Numbered from the stretch's first letter, positions 20,025 to 29,321 are shown. The stretch is DNA of 64,000 nt from Actinomycetota bacterium (GCA_003132665.1 PKYN01000016.1:1-64000), one strand, 5' to 3'. A program made the numbers and translations. The notes: a model not told the origin generated them from the letters alone.

Positions 20025-20420
20025 GTGTCCGCAAAGCCGCTACAGCGAGATACCGGCGATCGTAGTAACAACGACTCCGCAGCGCCGAAGCGGGAACTTA
20101 TGTTGCGCCGCGCGCTCTTCAGGTCGGTCAACGAGCAGGTCGCGCGAGTGAACAAGCGCCACGACACGCTCGAGAGAGCCGCTCTTTCGCTCTTCTGCGA
20201 ATGCGGAAGCCCGGATTGCGAAGAGCGCGTCGAACTGACGCGAGCCGCGTATGAGCGAGCACGCGCGCACCGGGCTCGCTTCGTCCTCAAGACAGAGCAC
20301 GCCAGTCAGGAGTTCGAACGGCTAGTCGAGGAAGCCGACGGATGCGTCGTGGTGGAGAGAAGCGATCCTCGCCTCGATGACCTGCTGGAGTCATTCGACT
20401 CTGGTGCGCCGGACAGCTAG
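20025..20420 (+). CDS. conserved small hypothetical with Cys pattern
   Basis: LRRALFRSVNEQVARVN..., LFCECGSPDCEERVELTRAAYERARAHRARFV. Confidence 0.6.
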   Translation: MSAKPLQRDTGDRSNNDSAAPKRELMLRRALFRSVNEQVARVNKRHDTLERAALSLFCECGSPDCEERVELTRAAYERARAHRARFVLKTEHASQEFERLVEEADGCVVVERSDPRLDDLLESFDSGAPDS

Positions 20421-20569
20421 ATCGCGCCGTCGCCCGCGATACGAGCCGCCGGATCGTCGCCATGTTCGACCCTGAGTTGACCCTGATTTCGACGGGACGG
20501 AGCGGCGTATAGCCTTTACGGCCATCGCGGCGCGATTCTCTTGAATCCTGGGATTGACGAAGGAGAGGC

Positions 20570-21538
20570 ATGAAAGCGATCGTCAACAAGAAGTACGGCT
20601 CGCCCGATCTCCTGCAGCTCCAGGAGATCAACAAGCCGGCGGTCGATGATGACGGAGTGCTCGTGCGAGTCAGTGCGGCTTCCGTGAACCCCTACGACTG
20701 GCACTTCATGCGAGGCCAGCCGTATGTGATGCGCCTGATGACGGGCCGCCGGAGACCGAAGCAGAGCGTTCGGGGCGTCGACGTGGCGGGGTATGTCGAG
20801 GCGGTCGGCAAGAACGTGACGCAGTTTCGACCGGATGGCGAGGTGTTCGGCGCGGGCTGGAGCGGCGCCTTCGCGGAGTACGTGCGAGGCGGAGAGAACG
20901 ACTTCACGCGGAAGCCGGCGGGCCTCACGTTCGAGCAAGCCGCCGCCATACCGATGGCGGGATGCACTGCCATCCAGGCTGTTCGCGATCACGGACAGCT
21001 TCAGCCCGGGCAGAGCGTTCTAGTCAACGGCGCCGCGGGAGGAGTCGGCTCGTTCGCCGTGCAGATCGCGAAGGCGCTCGGTGGCGAGGTGACCGGCGTG
21101 TGCAGCACGAGTAACGTCGACATGGTCCGATCGATCGGCGCCAACCAGGTCGTCGACTACACGGTGGAGGATTTCACGCGGAAGGGCCGGCGCTACGACC
21201 TGATCCTCGACACGGTCGGGAACCGCTCGTTAACAGCGCTCAGGCGCGCACTGACGCCCAAGGGAACCCTCGTGCTTCTTGGAGGCGCGGGCGGCCGTTT
21301 GCTCGGACCGTTGCCTTACTTGCTCAGAGCCCGCGTCCTATCTCGGTTCGTGGGCCAGCGGTTGCTCATGTTCATGGCACAGCTCCACAACGAGGACCTC
21401 GTCGCTCTCACGGAGCTCGTCGAAGCCGGGAAGATCAGGCCGGTCGTCGGCCGAACGTACCCCCTGAGCGAGGCACCTGAGGCGATCCGCTACGTAGAAA
21501 CGGGACACGCCCGAGGCAAGACGGTCATCACCGTGTAA
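20570..21538 (+). CDS. NAD(P)-dependent alcohol dehydrogenase / quinone oxidoreductase
   Basis: VLVNGAAGGVGSFAVQIAKALGGEVTGVCSTSN nucleotide-binding motif. Confidence 0.9.
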   Translation: MKAIVNKKYGSPDLLQLQEINKPAVDDDGVLVRVSAASVNPYDWHFMRGQPYVMRLMTGRRRPKQSVRGVDVAGYVEAVGKNVTQFRPDGEVFGAGWSGAFAEYVRGGENDFTRKPAGLTFEQAAAIPMAGCTAIQAVRDHGQLQPGQSVLVNGAAGGVGSFAVQIAKALGGEVTGVCSTSNVDMVRSIGANQVVDYTVEDFTRKGRRYDLILDTVGNRSLTALRRALTPKGTLVLLGGAGGRLLGPLPYLLRARVLSRFVGQRLLMFMAQLHNEDLVALTELVEAGKIRPVVGRTYPLSEAPEAIRYVETGHARGKTVITV

Positions 21539-21673
21539 ATGCCCTCTTGGATTGCCCTCTTGGCGCCGGCTGAGGTCGACCCAAGCTAACCCCGCCTCTC
21601 GCGTTCTCTGGGCGCCGCTAGCCGACACGGCGGGCGCGGCCAACAAACGCCATTCCCCAGTCGCTGTTGTCTC

Positions 21674-21726
21674 TCACCGCCGAAAGTCGTCATGCCCTCC
21701 ACAGGAGGGCGGACTTTCGGCGGTGA
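21674..21726. repeat. large hairpin, 15-bp outer and 7-bp inner perfect arms
   Basis: TCACCGCCGAAAGTC gtcat GCCCTCC aca GGAGGGC g GACTTTCGGCGGTGA. Confidence 0.8.
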
Positions 21727-21727
21727 A

Positions 21728-22075
21728 GTGGAACTAAACGGGGCACGTTCGAACCCTCGACTCCAGGTTCAGCTCTCCCGGCTTAGCGCGATTCACGAGC
21801 GGCTGCTCGCGACAGCAGCGGCGGGACCGCTCGAGCCTCGACCCGCGCCGCCGAGACCCAGCCCGGTGCTCGAGACGATCACGCTGGTGCTAGCGCGGGC
21901 CGGACAGCCGATGCGTGCGGGTCAGATCCATGCTGCAACAAAGCAACTCGCCGGCGAGCCGTTGCTCTGGACGTCCGTGAAAGCGGCGCTGGCTGCCGGG
22001 GCGTCGGGCCAGAGGCCGCGCTTCCAACGGGTCGGCCACGGCATCTACCAGCTGACCGGCTCGGCTGCTCGATAG
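21728..22075 (+). CDS. small HARE-HTH/winged-helix-like protein, family copy A
   Basis: ELNGARSNPRLQVQLSRLSAIHERLL ... VLETITLVLARAGQPMRAGQIHAATKQL...RPRFQRVGHGIYQL; homologous to two other ORFs here. Confidence 0.65.
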   Translation: MELNGARSNPRLQVQLSRLSAIHERLLATAAAGPLEPRPAPPRPSPVLETITLVLARAGQPMRAGQIHAATKQLAGEPLLWTSVKAALAAGASGQRPRFQRVGHGIYQLTGSAAR

Positions 22076-22301
22076 CCATAGCTCCCGCTCGAACGCGTCC
22101 GGACAGCGGCTGATTGGCGCAGTTGGACGCTCGGCTTGGCCGATTCAGTGAACTGCGCGACACAGCTCCCGTTCTCATTGGGCTCCGCTGCTAGGCCGCT
22201 CGCGTGGGAGGCGCGCTGGCCGCTGCCGTCGGCATCACGAATCGACTGATCAATGAGGACGCCCAGAGCGGCGTTGGGAAGAGGGGATCACTCGGGAACG
22301 A

Positions 22302-22703
22302 TCACGGCCGCCATCGCCGCTTCAGCTCGTAGCCGGCGTCGATCCGCAGCAGCCGCGCCCAACGGTCCCGGTGGCCCGCAACCCAGCGGTAGACGCGATC
22401 GGTGATCCCCGGAAAGGAGCGGAAGACGAAGGCCAAGGGCCTGCCGCCGGGGAGCAGCCGCGCGAGCGGCTCGGCGGCGGCGCCGGCCGAGAGCACTTGG
22501 CGCGCGGGCGTCACGAGGTGCCAGGAGTCGAGCCGCGTCTCGCGGTCCACGGCGGCGAGCAGGCGCTCCCCCTCCTCGCCCTGGATCGGCACCGGGCGGA
22601 GTCGGCCGCCGCGGTCCCAGACGAGGATCTTGTCGAGAGACCACTTGCAGAACCCGCAATCGCGGTCGTAGAGGAGGACATGGTCGCGGGGCATCCCCGT
22701 CAT
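22302..22703 (-). CDS. DCC-family (DUF393) thiol-disulfide oxidoreductase-like protein
   Basis: LLYDRDCGFCKWSLDKILVWDR. Confidence 0.85.
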   Translation of the reverse strand: MTGMPRDHVLLYDRDCGFCKWSLDKILVWDRGGRLRPVPIQGEEGERLLAAVDRETRLDSWHLVTPARQVLSAGAAAEPLARLLPGGRPLAFVFRSFPGITDRVYRWVAGHRDRWARLLRIDAGYELKRRWRP

Positions 22704-22862
22704 CGTGGCGCCGATCGCGCCTCACAGTTAGGGACATTCCCGAAGCGTCGACCACGCGGCGGCCTACCGCGAGTAGAGCGGGCGGGGACCGCGCTGGAAA
22801 CCCTCGCGACGACGCACAAGCAGGGAAAGCTCGCGATCACGATCGCCTAGTGGTCTGCCGGT

Positions 22863-23249
22863 TCAGTCGGTCCACCAGTCTTTCGCGGGAACGCCGTCGC
22901 CGCCTTCCGGCCGGTCGGCGCCGATCGCGATCAATTCGAGGCCGTCGGGGCCGCCTTCGAGCGCGCGCACGGTGTTCGGCGCGACGCGTACGGTGTCCCA
23001 TTGGCGGAGCGCGACGATCTCGTCGTTGAGCTTGATCCGGCCGGAGCCGTTGAGGACGACGTAGACCTCTTCCTGCTCGCGGTGGCTATGGCCCATCGGT
23101 GAGCGGAAGCCGGGGCCGTAGCGGAAATAGCTGACGCCGAGGTGCTCGGAGTCGAGGTGCTTGCGGGCGAAGTGCGCCTCCAGGTTCGGTGCGTATTCGC
23201 CTGCGGAGTCGTCAATCTCCTTGAGGTTTGCGATCGTGTAATCGGACAT
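22863..23249 (-). CDS. cupin-domain protein
   Basis: MGHSHREQEEVYVVLNGSGRIKLNDEIVALRQWDTVRVAPNTVRALEGG. Confidence 0.85.
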   Translation of the reverse strand: MSDYTIANLKEIDDSAGEYAPNLEAHFARKHLDSEHLGVSYFRYGPGFRSPMGHSHREQEEVYVVLNGSGRIKLNDEIVALRQWDTVRVAPNTVRALEGGPDGLELIAIGADRPEGGDGVPAKDWWTD

Positions 23250-23457
23250 GAGCTGATGATCCTCCTCTCGTACTAGCTCGAAGCAGTGGCCGCGAGCAGT
23301 CCTCAGCCAAGTCTTGCATGCAACGAGCAAACACGTCCGCGCCGCAACAGGGCTCCGGAGTGCCGCTCGTATCCGGTTTGGGCGCTCCTCACGTCGCAAC
23401 CGCCGCCGCGACCGGCATGACGGGCGCGGCTCACAACGGCCTGGATTCACGCGCGTA

Positions 23458-23510
23458 ACCCAAGCGAATCATTATGGTCTGCGCGTAGCGCAGGCCGGAT
23501 TCGCTTGGGT
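23458..23510. repeat. large hairpin, 13-bp perfect outer arms and 6-bp inner arms
   Basis: ACCCAAGCGAATC ... CTGCGC gta GCGCAG ... GATTCGCTTGGGT. Confidence 0.8.
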
Positions 23511-23551
23511 AGTGGACAGTGGCGGATACGAACTATGAGGCCACGCACAGG

Positions 23552-23608
23552 GGTTCGTATGTCGCACCTTAGGTCATAGACAGCGGAGCACGTTCGAACC
23601 TTTTTGGA
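23552..23608 (+). repeat. 57-bp dispersed repeat, copy 1
   Basis: ggttcgtatgtcgcaccttaggtcatagacagcggagcacgttcgaacctttttgga; 54/57 identical to 28888..28944. Confidence 0.85.
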
Positions 23609-23831
23609 GGCAGGCGGGTTCGAACCGAGTCGCTTCTCGCCCACTGGGGGCGCCGCTGGCGGTGCGAGCCCGGAGTGGCACGACCGTGCGCGTGCTCTTC
23701 CCGCAAAGGCGGAGCTGGACGAGCCCGAGAGCCACGTCGGCTGAGCGTTGCCATCCCCAGGCGCTGCCGAGCCTGCCCCTACGACATTACCTGCTAGCGT
23801 TGCCCTCGACCGCGACGAAGGAGACGCTGCA

Positions 23832-24830
23832 ATGGACTACCGCAAGCTGGGCCGACTGGGGCTGCGAGTCAGTCCGCTTTGTCTCGGAACGATGAACTTC
23901 GGCTGGGAGGCCCGCGGAACGAGCGAGCGGGACGCCTTCGCGATCATGGATCGCGCGCTCGAGCAAGGTATCAACTTCTTTGACACCGCCAATGTCTACG
24001 GCTGGCGCGGCGACAACCAGGAGCGCCGCGGTGAGGGAATCACCGAGCAAATCGTAGGCCGCTGGCTCGCCCAGGGCGGCGGCCGCCGCGACAAGGTCGT
24101 GCTCGCGACGAAGGTCTTCGGACCGATGGGCCCCTGGCCGAACGAGGGCCGGCTCTCGGCCCTCCACATCAGGAAGGCCTGCGATGCGAGCCTGCGGCGG
24201 CTCCAGACCGACTACATCGACCTCTACCAGATGCACCACATCGACCGTGACACGCCCTGGGAGGAGATCTGGCAGGCGGTGGAGCAGCTCGTGCGCGAGG
24301 GCAAGGTCCTCTACGTCGGCTCCAGCAACTTCGCGGGCTGGCACATCGCGCAAGCGAACGAGAGCGCCCGCTCGCGCAACTTCCTCGGGCTCGTCTCCGA
24401 GCAGAGCCTCTACAACCTCCTCGCGCGCAGCGTCGAGCTCGAGGTGCTGCCCGCCTGCGAGGCGTACGGGCTGGGCGTCATCACCTGGAGCCCGCTCGCG
24501 GCCGGCCTGCTGGGCGGCGCAGCGGCGAAGGCGCAACAGGGACGTCGCGCCAGCCCGGACACTCAGGCCCAGCTCGAGCGTGAGCGCGACAGGATCGAGC
24601 GCTACGAGGCGCTCTGCGCCGAGCTCGGCGAGCAGCCGGCCAACGTCGCGCTTGCCTGGCTACTGTCGAACCCGGTCGTGACCGCCCCGATCATCGGGCC
24701 GCGCACGCTCGAGCAGCTCGACGAGATGATGCGCGTGCCGGAGATCGAGCTCGACGAGGAAACGCTCCGCAAGCTCGACGAGCTCTTCCCCGGCCCGGGC
24801 GGGCCCGCGCCCGAAGCGTACGCCTGGTAA
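23832..24830 (+). CDS. aldo/keto reductase
   Basis: MDYRKLGRLGLRVSPLCLGTMNFG, NFFDTANVYGW, LQTDYIDLYQMHHID. Confidence 0.9.
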   Translation: MDYRKLGRLGLRVSPLCLGTMNFGWEARGTSERDAFAIMDRALEQGINFFDTANVYGWRGDNQERRGEGITEQIVGRWLAQGGGRRDKVVLATKVFGPMGPWPNEGRLSALHIRKACDASLRRLQTDYIDLYQMHHIDRDTPWEEIWQAVEQLVREGKVLYVGSSNFAGWHIAQANESARSRNFLGLVSEQSLYNLLARSVELEVLPACEAYGLGVITWSPLAAGLLGGAAAKAQQGRRASPDTQAQLERERDRIERYEALCAELGEQPANVALAWLLSNPVVTAPIIGPRTLEQLDEMMRVPEIELDEETLRKLDELFPGPGGPAPEAYAW

Positions 24831-24900
24831 CCGCGGTTCGGAGCGCCGGCACGGTGCAGGAAGCGCCGCGCCGGCGCTTCCATGCTCGATGTCGCGAGGC

Positions 24901-25113
24901 TCAGCGCACCGGTCCCATGTGCCTGAGCGCGAGCTCGAGCCAGGCAGTCGCGTGCGCGGTCCAGAGCGAGGTTCCGTGGCCACCCGGGTACTCCTCGAAC
25001 ACGTGCGCCACGTGTGCCCGCCGGAGCTCGAGATCGAGCTACTCTTTCTCGCCCCGGAAGAGATCGTCGCTCTCGCCGACGTAGAAGGCGAAGAAGGTGG
25101 GGTAGTGCTGGAG
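24901..25113 (-). pseudogene. 5'-truncated esterase remnant with an in-frame TAG
   Basis: Minus-strand translation QHYPTFFAFYVGESDDLFRGEKE*LDLELRRAHVAHVFEEYPGGHGTSLWTAHATAWLELALRHMGPVR*. Confidence 0.6.
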
Positions 25114-25133
25114 CCAGGCGGGTTCGAACCAGG
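25112..25133. repeat. 22-bp sequence identical to the 3' end of tRNA-Ala(GGC)
   Basis: tggagccaggcgggttcgaacc, same as 36441..36462; near-copy at about 23606..23625. Confidence 0.6.
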
Positions 25134-25285
25134 CGCCTCTCGCTTTCTCGGGGCGTCGCTGAGCGCGCGTAGATCGAGGGACAGTGCTTCGCACGGCCCG
25201 AAGGGCGGAGTGCGGTCAGCGACGTGAGTCGGCTCCGCGAGTCGGTCGCGCCCGGCCGGAAGGAGCCGCCGACCGAGGAAGCGAG

Positions 25286-25663
25286 ATGGAACTAAACGGA
25301 GCACGTTCAAACCCTCGAGCCGGAGTTGAGCTCTCTCGGCTGGGTGCACTCCACGACGAGCTGCTCTGGAAAGCCATGGCCAATCCCCGTGAACCTCGAC
25401 CTGCCCCCGCCAAAGTGAGCCCAGTACTTGAGACCGTGACGCTGGTGCTCGAGCGAGCCCGGAAGCCGATGCGAGTTCGAAGGCTCGCCGGATTTGTGAG
25501 CGAGTTAGGCCAGGCAGTTCGGTCGAGCGCCGGCGTGGTAGAGACGTCGGGAGTGATCGCTCGTCTCTCGACGCCGGACCGTTTCCTGCCGCTCTGGATC
25601 GCGCTGGCGATGGCTGGAGAGCTGGCTCTCGTCCGGTTTCGGCAGGATTCAGCGCTGCGCTAG
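25286..25663 (+). CDS. family copy B, chimeric/truncated version of the HARE-HTH-like protein
   Basis: MELNGARSNPRAGVELSRLGALHDELL...VLETVTLVLERARKPMRV, then diverges from copies A and C. Confidence 0.5.
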   Translation: MELNGARSNPRAGVELSRLGALHDELLWKAMANPREPRPAPAKVSPVLETVTLVLERARKPMRVRRLAGFVSELGQAVRSSAGVVETSGVIARLSTPDRFLPLWIALAMAGELALVRFRQDSALR

Positions 25664-26478
25664 ATCTTGAACTTCCTCGTCGCGGGAGTCTGATCGAGCT
25701 TGCCGCTGGCGTCCTTGGCCCGCACCCGGAAGACGTGCTTGCCGCGCTTCAGGTGCTTGTAGCTCTTGCCCGAGCGGCACATCTCGTACTTGCCCTTGTC
25801 CAGCTTGCACTGGAAGTTGAGCTTCCCCCTGCCGCCGGAGCCCGAGAACCTGAAGATCGCCGTGCGCTTCTTGGCGTTTATCGCTGCCTTGACGATCTTC
25901 GTCTGCGGGGTTGCCTGAACCTTGACGGCTGGACTGGCGGTTCCGTTCGTTCCGTTCGTTCCTGCTGGGCCGGCAGCACCGGTAGCACCAGCGGGACCAG
26001 TAGCGCCGATGGAACCAGTAGCGCCGGTAGCGCCGGTGGAACCAGTGGGACCGGTAGCACCAGCTTGCGGGGCGTAGGTGTCGATCTGGATCGCCGGCTG
26101 TCCCCAGCCGTGCGCGACGTCCCAGCAGCCCGAGTCGAGCCTGAAGATGCCCAGGGCGGTGCCCGAGCAGTATGCACCGGTCCAGAAGGAACTCAGGTAG
26201 GCAGAGTCGGGCAGCGGGTCGGTACCCACGAAGGGAGCGTTAACGACCGCCACATTCAGCGAGTCGTACCCGCAGCCGCCCGATCTGGAGTGGCATGGCG
26301 CCCCGTAGCCGATCGGCTGGTAGCCCCAGTCGCTCGTGTTGTACATGACCGAGACAATCACCTGGTCCGGCAGCGTCACGCTCTGCCCGCCCACCAGTGG
26401 CAACTCGCAATCTGCGTTGCGACATCTCGGCAAGTTGGGCAAACGGTTACCGCGCGCTCGGGGAACATTCCTGAACAC
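25660..26478 (-). CDS. collagen-like Gly-X-Thr/Ala repeat protein with C-terminal Ig-like domain; N-terminus appears truncated
   Basis: GATGPTGSTGATGATGSIGATGPAGATGAAGPAG; C-terminus FSGSGGRGKLNFQCKLDKGKYEMCRSGKSYKHLKRGKHVFRVRAKD; no signal peptide at the ORF start. Confidence 0.6.
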   Translation of the reverse strand: MFRNVPRARGNRLPNLPRCRNADCELPLVGGQSVTLPDQVIVSVMYNTSDWGYQPIGYGAPCHSRSGGCGYDSLNVAVVNAPFVGTDPLPDSAYLSSFWTGAYCSGTALGIFRLDSGCWDVAHGWGQPAIQIDTYAPQAGATGPTGSTGATGATGSIGATGPAGATGAAGPAGTNGTNGTASPAVKVQATPQTKIVKAAINAKKRTAIFRFSGSGGRGKLNFQCKLDKGKYEMCRSGKSYKHLKRGKHVFRVRAKDASGKLDQTPATRKFKI

Positions 26479-26657
26479 TCGGGCACCCCACCCTTGGGGC
26501 GTGACACGGTATTAAACGAAATGAGCCGAACCGGGGCACAGTTCCCGATTACAACTCGCCCTCGACCATCGCCTACACATAAGTGTCGAGATAGCACGGT
26601 GTTCCAGCAAGCAGTGGAGCGAAAGGAATACCCTCTTAACTCGATGGCCGCTCGACA

Positions 26658-26663
26658 TATAAT
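26658..26663 (+). promoter_or_regulatory. candidate -10 box TATAAT upstream of the double LacI-domain gene
   Basis: gctcgacaTATAATctgg, about 100 bp before the ORF start; no good -35. Confidence 0.3.
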
Positions 26664-26761
26664 CTGGAAATGGGCGAGCGTCGTGGATGACGTTCGGGGC
26701 TGCTTGCACACGAGAGGCGGTGTGGCTCAGCTAGGCGGCGGTTCGGCCGACCTCCACGGCG

Positions 26762-28816
26762 ATGCATGACGAGCTTCGTCAGCGACTGACGCCTCGGGCG
26801 ATCTTCGAGCTTCTCGACGAAGCCAACGTAGCGAGTACAACGACGATCGCCCGGGCCAGCGCGCTGGCGGAAGATCACCGCACTCGAGACGACCGGCGAC
26901 GCCTGATCGCAGTCGCGATGAACCTCAGCGGTTGGATGCTGAGGCTGGAGGGTGGGGACGGCCGTCGGCATCCCTTCTTCGACGACATCCTCTTCGGAAT
27001 CCGCGCGCGAGCGGACGCCGGTAACGTCGACATCCTCCTTCTCACCGGAGCGTCCAGCCAGGTCAGCGGCGAGCCGACGCGCTACCTCGATCTCTGCCGG
27101 CGCCACGGGGCCGAGGGCATCATCCTCGGCGCCTTCGTGCCCGAGGAGCCGGAGCTCGCCTCGCTCGCCTCCTCCGGGTTTCCCTGCGTCGCGATCGACA
27201 CGCAGCTGATCGGGCCCAGGGTCGGCTTCGTCACCTCTGACAACGTGAGCGGAGCGGCCGCTGCGGTTCGCCACTTGATCGAGCTCGGCCGCAAGCGAAT
27301 CGCCTACGTCGGTGGCTGGGGCTCCGAGCCGGCCCACATCGATCGCCGTCTCGGTTACGAGAGCGCGCTCGATGAGTCCGGGCTCGAGCTGCGGGAGGAG
27401 TACGTGGTGCTCGGCGGCTGGCTACACCAGCAAGCGCATGCCTTGACTCATCAGTTGCTGGCCCTGGCCGAGCCGCCCGACGCCATCTTCTGCGCCAGCG
27501 ACGTGATGGCGATTGGCGCGATGCTCGCCATCGAGGAGGCCGGGCTACGAATCCCGGAAGACGTAGCGTTGGTCGGCTTCGACGACAGCGACTACGCGAC
27601 GATGACGGTGCCCTCACTGACGAGCGTTCGCCAGGATCGCGTCGGACTCGGGGCGGCGGCCGTTGAGGCGATGCTACGCGTTCTGGACCATCCGGACAGC
27701 TCTCCGCCATCCTCCGTTCTCCCGGTGGAACTGATCGTGCGCGAGTCGTCTGCGCGAGACTTGGCAACAGGCGCCAACGCCTCGCTGAAAACTCCCGGCG
27801 AGCGAGCCGAGCAGGCTGCGATTCCAAGCCGACTGGGGATCGAAGAGTCCGCCCAGCGCCTGTCCGCCGCGGCGGTCTACCGCCTGCTCGGACGAACGCC
27901 CGGCTCTCCCCCGAAGCGACCGGACGAGCCGCCCGCGAACGTTCTCAGGCAGGAATGGCGCCCGGAGAAGCGCCGCCTTGTTGCGCTTGCGATCGATACC
28001 GCTCCCGATCAGAGCTTCCGCCACGCCTTCTTCGACGAGCTCTTCTACCGAATCCGCGCCCACGCGCACGCGCAGGACATCGACCTGCTCGTTTTCACGA
28101 CAATCGGGACGACGTCGGGAGTGCCTTTCCCGCCCTTCCTCAAGCTTTGCCGGCGCCACAGAGCGGATGGGCTCGTGATCGTCTCGCTGGCGCCCGAAGA
28201 GCCCTCAGTCGCGGAGGTCGCGAGCTCCGACCTCCCCTGTGCCACGCTCGACGTCGACCTGCTCAGCGATCGCATAGCCTTCGTGATGTCCGACAACGTG
28301 GGCGGCGGCGTCAACGTAGTTCGCCACCTGATCGAGACCGGGCACCGCAGGATCGCCTTCATCGGCGGCCGCGGCAACGAGCGACCGACGGTCGACCGGC
28401 ACTTCGGCTATCAGAGCGAACTGGCGCGCTGGGGATTGCCCCATCCGGAGGAGTACGTGGCCATGGCCAACTGGCTTCCGCGCAGAGCCTACGAGGCGAC
28501 GCAAAGGTTTCTCGCCCTTCCCGAGCCGCCCGACGCCGTCTTCTGCGCCAGCGACGTGATGGCGATCGGTGCCATGGCGGCGATCGCGGAAGCGGGACTT
28601 CGCATTCCCGAGGACGTCGCGGTCGTCGGCTTCGACGACATCGACTACTCGCGCTTGGTTACGCCCGCACTGACCACCGTTCGCCAGAACCAGGCGAAGC
28701 TCGCCAAGGGGCTGATCGAGGCGATGATCAACCTGCTCGAGCATGCGGGCGAGCCACCGACGGTGTCGGTAATCCCGATCGAGCTGGTCGTGCGCGGGTC
28801 GAGCGTCCGCGAATAG
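26762..28816 (+). CDS. tandem LacI-type sugar-sensor domain protein without a recognisable N-terminal HTH
   Basis: Two homologous about 320-aa units, both with EPPDA(I/V)[25 protein letters not shown](L/V)VGFDD. Confidence 0.85.
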   Translation: MHDELRQRLTPRAIFELLDEANVASTTTIARASALAEDHRTRDDRRRLIAVAMNLSGWMLRLEGGDGRRHPFFDDILFGIRARADAGNVDILLLTGASSQVSGEPTRYLDLCRRHGAEGIILGAFVPEEPELASLASSGFPCVAIDTQLIGPRVGFVTSDNVSGAAAAVRHLIELGRKRIAYVGGWGSEPAHIDRRLGYESALDESGLELREEYVVLGGWLHQQAHALTHQLLALAEPPDAIFCASDVMAIGAMLAIEEAGLRIPEDVALVGFDDSDYATMTVPSLTSVRQDRVGLGAAAVEAMLRVLDHPDSSPPSSVLPVELIVRESSARDLATGANASLKTPGERAEQAAIPSRLGIEESAQRLSAAAVYRLLGRTPGSPPKRPDEPPANVLRQEWRPEKRRLVALAIDTAPDQSFRHAFFDELFYRIRAHAHAQDIDLLVFTTIGTTSGVPFPPFLKLCRRHRADGLVIVSLAPEEPSVAEVASSDLPCATLDVDLLSDRIAFVMSDNVGGGVNVVRHLIETGHRRIAFIGGRGNERPTVDRHFGYQSELARWGLPHPEEYVAMANWLPRRAYEATQRFLALPEPPDAVFCASDVMAIGAMAAIAEAGLRIPEDVAVVGFDDIDYSRLVTPALTTVRQNQAKLAKGLIEAMINLLEHAGEPPTVSVIPIELVVRGSSVRE

Positions 28817-28887
28817 CGGCGGTGTGACAGGCGAAAAGCTAGAGGTTCCTATACTCAATTCAGGGCTCTGACGACTGAAGCGCCCAA

Positions 28888-28944
28888 GGTTCGTACGTCG
28901 CACCTTGGGTCATAGACAGCGGAGCACGTTCAAACCTTTTTGGA
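28888..28944 (+). repeat. 57-bp dispersed repeat, copy 2
   Basis: ggttcgtacgtcgcaccttgggtcatagacagcggagcacgttcaaacctttttgga. Confidence 0.85.
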
Positions 28945-29305
28945 ACTAAACGGGGCACGTTCGAACCCTCGAGCCGGGGTTGAGCTATCTAGGGTCAGCT
29001 CGCTCCACGGCGAGTTGCTTCGCAGAGCCTCGGTGAATCCACGTCAACCCCGGCCTGTTCCGGCCAAGGTGAGCCCAGTGCTTGAGACCGTGACACTGGT
29101 TCTGGAGCGAGCCGGGGGTCCGATGTGGATACGTGAGATTCACGCAGCCGCCGAGGAGCTCGCAGGCGAGCCCCTGCTTTGGACATCGGTGAAAGCAGCG
29201 CTGGCCGCAGGTACGTCGGGCAAGAGTCCGCGCTTCCAGAGGATATGCCGCGGCGTCTACGAGACGGCCAAGAGCGTGAACGCTCGCCGAACTCGGCAGG
29301 GATAG
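28940..29305 (+). CDS. small HARE-HTH/winged-helix-like protein, family copy C
   Basis: TTG start; ELNGARSNPRAGVELSRVSSLHGELL...GGPMWIREIHAAAEELAGEPLLWTSVKAALAAGTSGKSPRFQRICRGVYET. Confidence 0.65.
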   Translation: MELNGARSNPRAGVELSRVSSLHGELLRRASVNPRQPRPVPAKVSPVLETVTLVLERAGGPMWIREIHAAAEELAGEPLLWTSVKAALAAGTSGKSPRFQRICRGVYETAKSVNARRTRQG

Positions 29306-29321
29306 AGCGGCCGCCGGGCGC

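Noticed and set aside
24660-25349. 229-aa minus-strand ORF
   Set aside because: Runs antisense to the AKR end and through a different frame of the esterase remnant; not supported as a gene.
26480-26640. Possible IS end (cggggcacagttcccgattac)
   Set aside because: Looks element-like but I could not match it to a known terminal repeat or find a partner repeat.
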